DNA of 64,000 nucleotides from Psychrobacillus psychrodurans. GTDB taxonomy: Bacteria; Bacillota; Bacilli; Bacillales_A; Planococcaceae. The notes under the pieces were generated by a model. That model saw only the letters and a program-made list of their open reading frames with translations. It ran no database searches and was not told where the DNA came from. A program made the translations under genes and the position numbers. Every line of letters starts with the position of its first letter. The stretch's first letter is position 1. This document shows, piece after piece, positions 60,020-64,000 of the stretch. The stretch lies in assembly GCF_027563345.1 (NCBI RefSeq), contig NZ_JAMKBK010000001.1, one strand, 5' to 3'.

Positions 60020-62731
60020 TTAGAGAGACAGTGTAAGCAACTCTTTTATGTCATTATCCGACATTTCAGTGATCCATTGACTAGAATGTATTAACTCTTC
60101 CGATAGCGACTGTTTTTCAACTAAGAGTTTATCAATCTTTTCTTCAATCGTTCCGATCGTAATGAACTTATGGACATGAACAAAGTTTGTTTGTCCGATA
60201 CGATATGCACGATCGGTTGCTTGGTTTTCTACTGCAGGATTCCACCACCGGTCGGCATGGAGCACATGGCTTGCCGCAGTTAAGTTTAGGCCAGTTCCAC
60301 CAGCCTTTAAAGATAACAGGAATACGGGAAACTCATTTGCTTGGAATGCTTCCACCAAATGATCCCGTTGATTTTTAGGCATGCTACCTGTCAAAAATGG
60401 GGCATCTATTTCATATAACTCTGTTAAACAATGCTGTAGTAAATGTCCCATCCCGATATACTGAGTAAAGATTAGACATTGCTCACCACGTGCTGCAATT
60501 TCTCCAGCAAGTGTAACAATTTGAGCTAGCTTCTCGGAACGTTCAAGCATATCCCCGGCATCATCAAAGGGCTCTTTTAAATAGAGAGCAGGGTGGTTAC
60601 AAAGCTGCTTCAGCTTGCTTAGCATTTTCAGAATGAGACCCTTCTTCTCAAAACCAGTCAGTGTGTCAAGCTTACTAACAGTTTCTTGTATAAGTGATTC
60701 ATACAAAGCTGCCTGCTCTGTAGTAAGTGCACAGTACTCTCGTTGTTCCAATTTTTCTGGTAAGTTAAGCTGAAGCTCAGGATCTTGCTTCGTTCTTCTT
60801 AATAGGAAAGGCTGAATTTTAAGTCTTAATTTATGTTTCGTTGCGTCAGAATTATCTCGTTCAATAAGTGCTATATAATTTTCTTGGAATTTACGGAACG
60901 AACCTAAATAGCCTTTATGAATAAAGTCAAATATAGACCATAGCTCTGATAATCTATTTTCCACAGGTGTACCAGTTAGCGCAATATGATGCGCACCTGC
61001 TAACCTTCGAATAGCACGTGATTGCTTTGTATGCATATTTTTAATGTTCTGTGCTTCATCCAGCGTAATACTAGTCCATACGATTTCAGAAAGCGAATCA
61101 ACATCTTGCATAGCAGTTCCAAAAGTAGTGAGTACAACATCACATGTCATATCAATTTCTTTTGTCCGAGAAGAACCGTAGTGTGTCTGCACTTTAAGTG
61201 AAGGTGCAAACTTTGCTATTTCTTTTTGCCAGTTTCCTAACACGGAAGTAGGACAAATTATCAGCGAAGGTGTTGGCTGCTCAGTATTTTCATGGACATG
61301 CAGTAAGTAAGATATCAACTGTACTGTTTTTCCTAAACCCATATCATCTGCAAGGCAAGCTCCAAACTTTTCATTTCTCATGAAGACGAGCCATTCTAAT
61401 CCTTGTTGCTGGTAAGGGCGTAAAGTCGTCAACAAATTAGGAGAAATCTCCACGGAAGGGAAACCTTTTTTCTCCGAGAGCTGTGTCATAATCGTTTGCA
61501 ATGATTTCTGCATCTCAAATTCAAATAACGGATCCACATCTGTTTCTTCTTCCTCATCAAGCGCAAGTGCAAGTTCTTCAGGAATTTCGCGGAACAGCAA
61601 TTCTTTCACAGTCCAATTCTCATCCTCTGATTTTCTTATAAGCTCTCGAACTTCATGCATCCAAGCGGAATCGATACGGAACCATTCATTTCCAGCCTGT
61701 ATAAAGGAACGATTTTCATTGACCATCTGTTGAAACTCATCGGCTGAAATTTCCTGTCCGTTCAAAGAAAAACTCCAGTTAAATTGTAATATTTCATTAA
61801 GCCCCGCAGTAGTTTTATATGAGTTGGCTGTTTTAGCGACTGTTTTAACACGCATTTTTGTATCCTTTACCGCCTTCAGCCAAGCGGGAAGAACAATCTC
61901 AAATCCGAGTGCTTGTAGTTTCACTAAGTCATCACGAAGAAACATCCTCACTTCTTCATCAGTTAATGTAGAAGAATAGAATGTTTTTGGATTCGCTTGA
62001 TCAATTGAAGAAATAAGAGAAAACATTTTCGACTGTGTTTCCTCTATAAAATCACTAAATTCAACCCATTTATCTGGAAGAGCTTTACTAATGGATAATG
62101 ATTTCTTTCGGTATGCTGGTGTCCAGTATACACTGCTTTTTTTTCCTCGAACTACCGTTTCTAACAACCATGTATCTTCCATAGCTTCTGGTTCTGACAA
62201 TCTTAGTGCGACTAATAAGCTTGGATGAGTAGCCTGAGATTTGATTGGCCAGCCACCTTGTTGGAAAAACGGTATAAGAGGTTCTATGTCTTCCATAGAT
62301 AGCCCAGCTTGGAACAGCTTTTGTTTAACAGCATTAACAAGAAGCATTTGCCCATTATCATCTATTGGAGCAGTAACTTTTAGGTCATTTCCTTCTACGT
62401 TTATGAAATTCCATAAATCAGGAGTTGCCCAAACTTTTGCTGTATCTTTAAATGTTTCTAACCATTTATTTGAATCTTCATTGACACCGTCAAATAATGT
62501 GAATGGATTCATTTTTCTAGAAAAAAGTTCAACTAATTCAACAGGAGAAGCGATAAGTGCATTATCCTCAATTTGAGCATTGAGACCGAAAAAGCTTTCT
62601 CGGTGATTTAAATATAAGGATGGTACCCACTTCTCTGCAGGTATATTTATCGAAACTAATCGAAACTGTCCGTTTTCTAACGGATGAATATTTAAAGAAA
62701 ATTCTTTTGTAATAGATAAAGGCTGAGTCAT
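60020..62731 (-). CDS. ywqA: SNF2-family DEAD/DEAH helicase YwqA
   Basis: The 903-residue protein has a long N-terminal region (about residues 1-430) typical of bacterial SNF2 proteins. The ATPase core has Walker A LADDMGLGKTVQLISYL, DEAQ-box TLDEAQNIKN, ALTGTPVENRLSELW, then helicase-C motifs LSLKAGGTGLNLTAASHV and ENQATDRAYRIGQ. It probably translocates on DNA and remodels bound proteins. The frame runs 87 bases upstream, but ATG 62731 follows GAAAGGAAACC and overlaps the stop of the upstream gene (ATGA), so it was chosen. Confidence 0.95.
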   Translation of the reverse strand: MTQPLSITKEFSLNIHPLENGQFRLVSINIPAEKWVPSLYLNHRESFFGLNAQIEDNALIASPVELVELFSRKMNPFTLFDGVNEDSNKWLETFKDTAKVWATPDLWNFINVEGNDLKVTAPIDDNGQMLLVNAVKQKLFQAGLSMEDIEPLIPFFQQGGWPIKSQATHPSLLVALRLSEPEAMEDTWLLETVVRGKKSSVYWTPAYRKKSLSISKALPDKWVEFSDFIEETQSKMFSLISSIDQANPKTFYSSTLTDEEVRMFLRDDLVKLQALGFEIVLPAWLKAVKDTKMRVKTVAKTANSYKTTAGLNEILQFNWSFSLNGQEISADEFQQMVNENRSFIQAGNEWFRIDSAWMHEVRELIRKSEDENWTVKELLFREIPEELALALDEEEETDVDPLFEFEMQKSLQTIMTQLSEKKGFPSVEISPNLLTTLRPYQQQGLEWLVFMRNEKFGACLADDMGLGKTVQLISYLLHVHENTEQPTPSLIICPTSVLGNWQKEIAKFAPSLKVQTHYGSSRTKEIDMTCDVVLTTFGTAMQDVDSLSEIVWTSITLDEAQNIKNMHTKQSRAIRRLAGAHHIALTGTPVENRLSELWSIFDFIHKGYLGSFRKFQENYIALIERDNSDATKHKLRLKIQPFLLRRTKQDPELQLNLPEKLEQREYCALTTEQAALYESLIQETVSKLDTLTGFEKKGLILKMLSKLKQLCNHPALYLKEPFDDAGDMLERSEKLAQIVTLAGEIAARGEQCLIFTQYIGMGHLLQHCLTELYEIDAPFLTGSMPKNQRDHLVEAFQANEFPVFLLSLKAGGTGLNLTAASHVLHADRWWNPAVENQATDRAYRIGQTNFVHVHKFITIGTIEEKIDKLLVEKQSLSEELIHSSQWITEMSDNDIKELLTLSL

Positions 62732-64000
62732 AATGGTAGGTTTCCTTTCTCTATTTCTTGTTGCAGTGCACGAAGACGGCGATACTTTTCGCGAACATTT
62801 TCGACGTAAGCATTCCAATAGTCAGTGTCATTCGATTTCTTAGCAACTTGTTTCATTTTTTTCCAGATTCGAACAGCTTGTTTGTAGCTATAGCGATTTT
62901 TTTCTTGAATGAAACGCATTGCATAGTCATGGTAAAGTGGAAGTAAAACATCTGGAGCCTCTTCTTTAATAATAGATAGTCCACATGTTTCCGCATATTC
63001 TATTGAGGAATTAGCCGATTGATGGAGAGCCATCCAATCGTAGTAACGCTTTTCCTTAATGAGTAGGTTCGAATAAGACTGTAGGCCATACAGACCAAAT
63101 GATTGATATACTTTTTCTAACTCCGTAGGCTGTAATTGAACCATCTCAAATAATAGCTCTAATCGACGAATGAGCATAACACGAGATGGGTTTAGTATTA
63201 CCTCGTTTAAGTAATAAGAAACATGAGGTAGTAGTTTTCGAGCTAGGTTAGTACCTAATTCTTTTTTGCCAGTCTGAAGTGCCTTTTCACATACTTCTAC
63301 CCACTCAAGTAGCTGGTTTCCTTCCATTTTTTCCGCAGCTAACAATAGCTCATCGGTCATGGACAAGGTTAAGTAAAAGTATGGTAGCACCATATTTAAT
63401 GGCATATCATCTTCTATAGTCTCCAGTGCCTCTAAATATTTTACTTCCTTCATTCTTGTATTCTTGTCTGTTACGAGCGCATCCCAAAAGGAAAGATATA
63501 CTTGCTTTCGATAGTGTACAAGGTTTTCCATATCGAAGTAAAAATGATGAACTCGAACCATTATTTCTTCGTAAAATGGATCTGCTGCGAACATACGAGG
63601 CTTCGATGATAGTTGGTTTAAATGATCATTCAGCTCCGCAAGGTATTCGTTTAAAAAATGAAGGACTCGATTTTGCATATTCGACTGAGCAAGAGGTTCA
63701 ATATATGGCCAGGACTTGATGAGTATAGAAAGTTCCACATACACGTCAAAAATAGGTTGCCACTCGCGTTCAAATGGACGAGACTTCCGAATTTGAGATT
63801 TCAAATCATGAATAGCAAATTCAAGTAAATAAAAACTAGTAGGTGGGTAATTAGCAATAAATTTACGGAAAAAGTTTTCAACAATAATATCCCAACTTCT
63901 TGGACTACGTTCATCTTTTAGCAAAGACAATTGGACCTGGTCTGCCTGCGAACGCCATTCAGAAATCCAAGTAGACAAAGAATCATTTTGTTGATACAAA
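62728..64000 (-). CDS. ywqB: YwqB-like protein, partial (C-terminal ~423 residues)
   Basis: The frame is open through the right edge, so the N-terminus is outside the window. The visible part is helical, rich in aromatic and Leu residues, without a catalytic motif. Coupling to ywqA by an ATGA overlap is typical of the SWIM zinc-finger protein YwqB, whose SWIM domain (CxC...CxH) would lie in the missing N-terminus. A TTG at 63999 could be read as a start but would remove that domain and lacks any upstream evidence. The name rests mainly on context. Confidence 0.65.
   Translation of the reverse strand, partial: LYQQNDSLSTWISEWRSQADQVQLSLLKDERSPRSWDIIVENFFRKFIANYPPTSFYLLEFAIHDLKSQIRKSRPFEREWQPIFDVYVELSILIKSWPYIEPLAQSNMQNRVLHFLNEYLAELNDHLNQLSSKPRMFAADPFYEEIMVRVHHFYFDMENLVHYRKQVYLSFWDALVTDKNTRMKEVKYLEALETIEDDMPLNMVLPYFYLTLSMTDELLLAAEKMEGNQLLEWVEVCEKALQTGKKELGTNLARKLLPHVSYYLNEVILNPSRVMLIRRLELLFEMVQLQPTELEKVYQSFGLYGLQSYSNLLIKEKRYYDWMALHQSANSSIEYAETCGLSIIKEEAPDVLLPLYHDYAMRFIQEKNRYSYKQAVRIWKKMKQVAKKSNDTDYWNAYVENVREKYRRLRALQQEIEKGNLPL

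Noticed and set aside
1..64000. tRNA, rRNA or prophage genes
   Set aside because: No cloverleaf, rRNA-like segment or run of phage structural genes was noticed on either strand by reading.

Overview
The window is a low-GC Firmicutes chromosome segment. Gene order follows the Bacillus subtilis fadF-rpoE-pyrG-spo0F-rho-prfA-spoIIR-glyA-upp-atp-murA-spoIID-spoIIQ-spoIIID-mbl-flhOP-fabZ-ssbB-ywqA region almost gene for gene. Endospore genes (spo0F, spoIIR, spoIID, spoIIQ, spoIIID), strong AGGAGG-type ribosome binding sites and TTG/GTG starts fit a Bacillales endospore former. The extra cobalamin/IcmF cluster and the character of the intergenic repeats suggest a Planococcaceae (Caryophanaceae) relative such as Psychrobacillus or Lysinibacillus; that assignment is inferred, because no search was possible.

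Layout. (1) 1-4.5 kb: a tightly overlapping corrinoid-salvage operon (CobU-like C-terminus, CobQ-like protein without its glutaminase domain, CobS, CobC, a second short CobU-like protein, PduO-type adenosyltransferase, and the CblT/CblS alpha-ribazole pair). (2) 4.8-15.7 kb: an acyl-CoA module (FadF, thiolase, 3-hydroxyacyl-CoA dehydrogenase, two acyl-CoA dehydrogenases, TetR regulator, fused isobutyryl-CoA mutase IcmF). A clean palindrome sits in the fadF promoter. Region 1 can supply the adenosylcobalamin that IcmF needs. (3) 15.7-28 kb: rpoE, pyrG with a leader that matches CTP-sensitive attenuation, ywjG, spo0F, fbaA, tal, murA2, glpX, rho, rpmE, tdk. (4) 28.8-39.8 kb: prfA, prmC, spoIIR, tsaC/sua5, a MntP-like protein, ywlE, a chemoreceptor-like protein, rpiB, ywlG, glyA, upp. 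(5) 40.2-47.1 kb: the complete F1Fo ATP synthase operon atpIBEFHAGDC. (6) 47.3-64 kb: ywzB, murA1, spoIID, spoIIQ, spoIIID, a minus-strand chemoreceptor, mbl, flhO, flhP, an EpuA-family protein, fabZ, an Asn/Gly-rich lipoprotein, ywpF, ssbB, and the ywqA/ywqB helicase pair (ywqB runs off the end).

The genes are mostly ordinary; the intergenic DNA is not. The most striking signal is a 9-bp word, TTTACTTGC, repeated at exactly 21-bp intervals (two helical turns) in groups of six. Such hexads lie in four separate intergenic regions, in both orientations. One of them is embedded in a ~238-bp tandem macro-repeat that is broken by a 100-N assembly gap. Two other repeat families also fill the intergenic spaces: a palindromic family that includes a 246-bp tandem duplication starting at the pyrG stop codon, and a family with GACTCC...GGGAACAGC...GCTGAAGC words. 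No rRNA, tRNA, CRISPR array, intact insertion sequence or prophage was seen.
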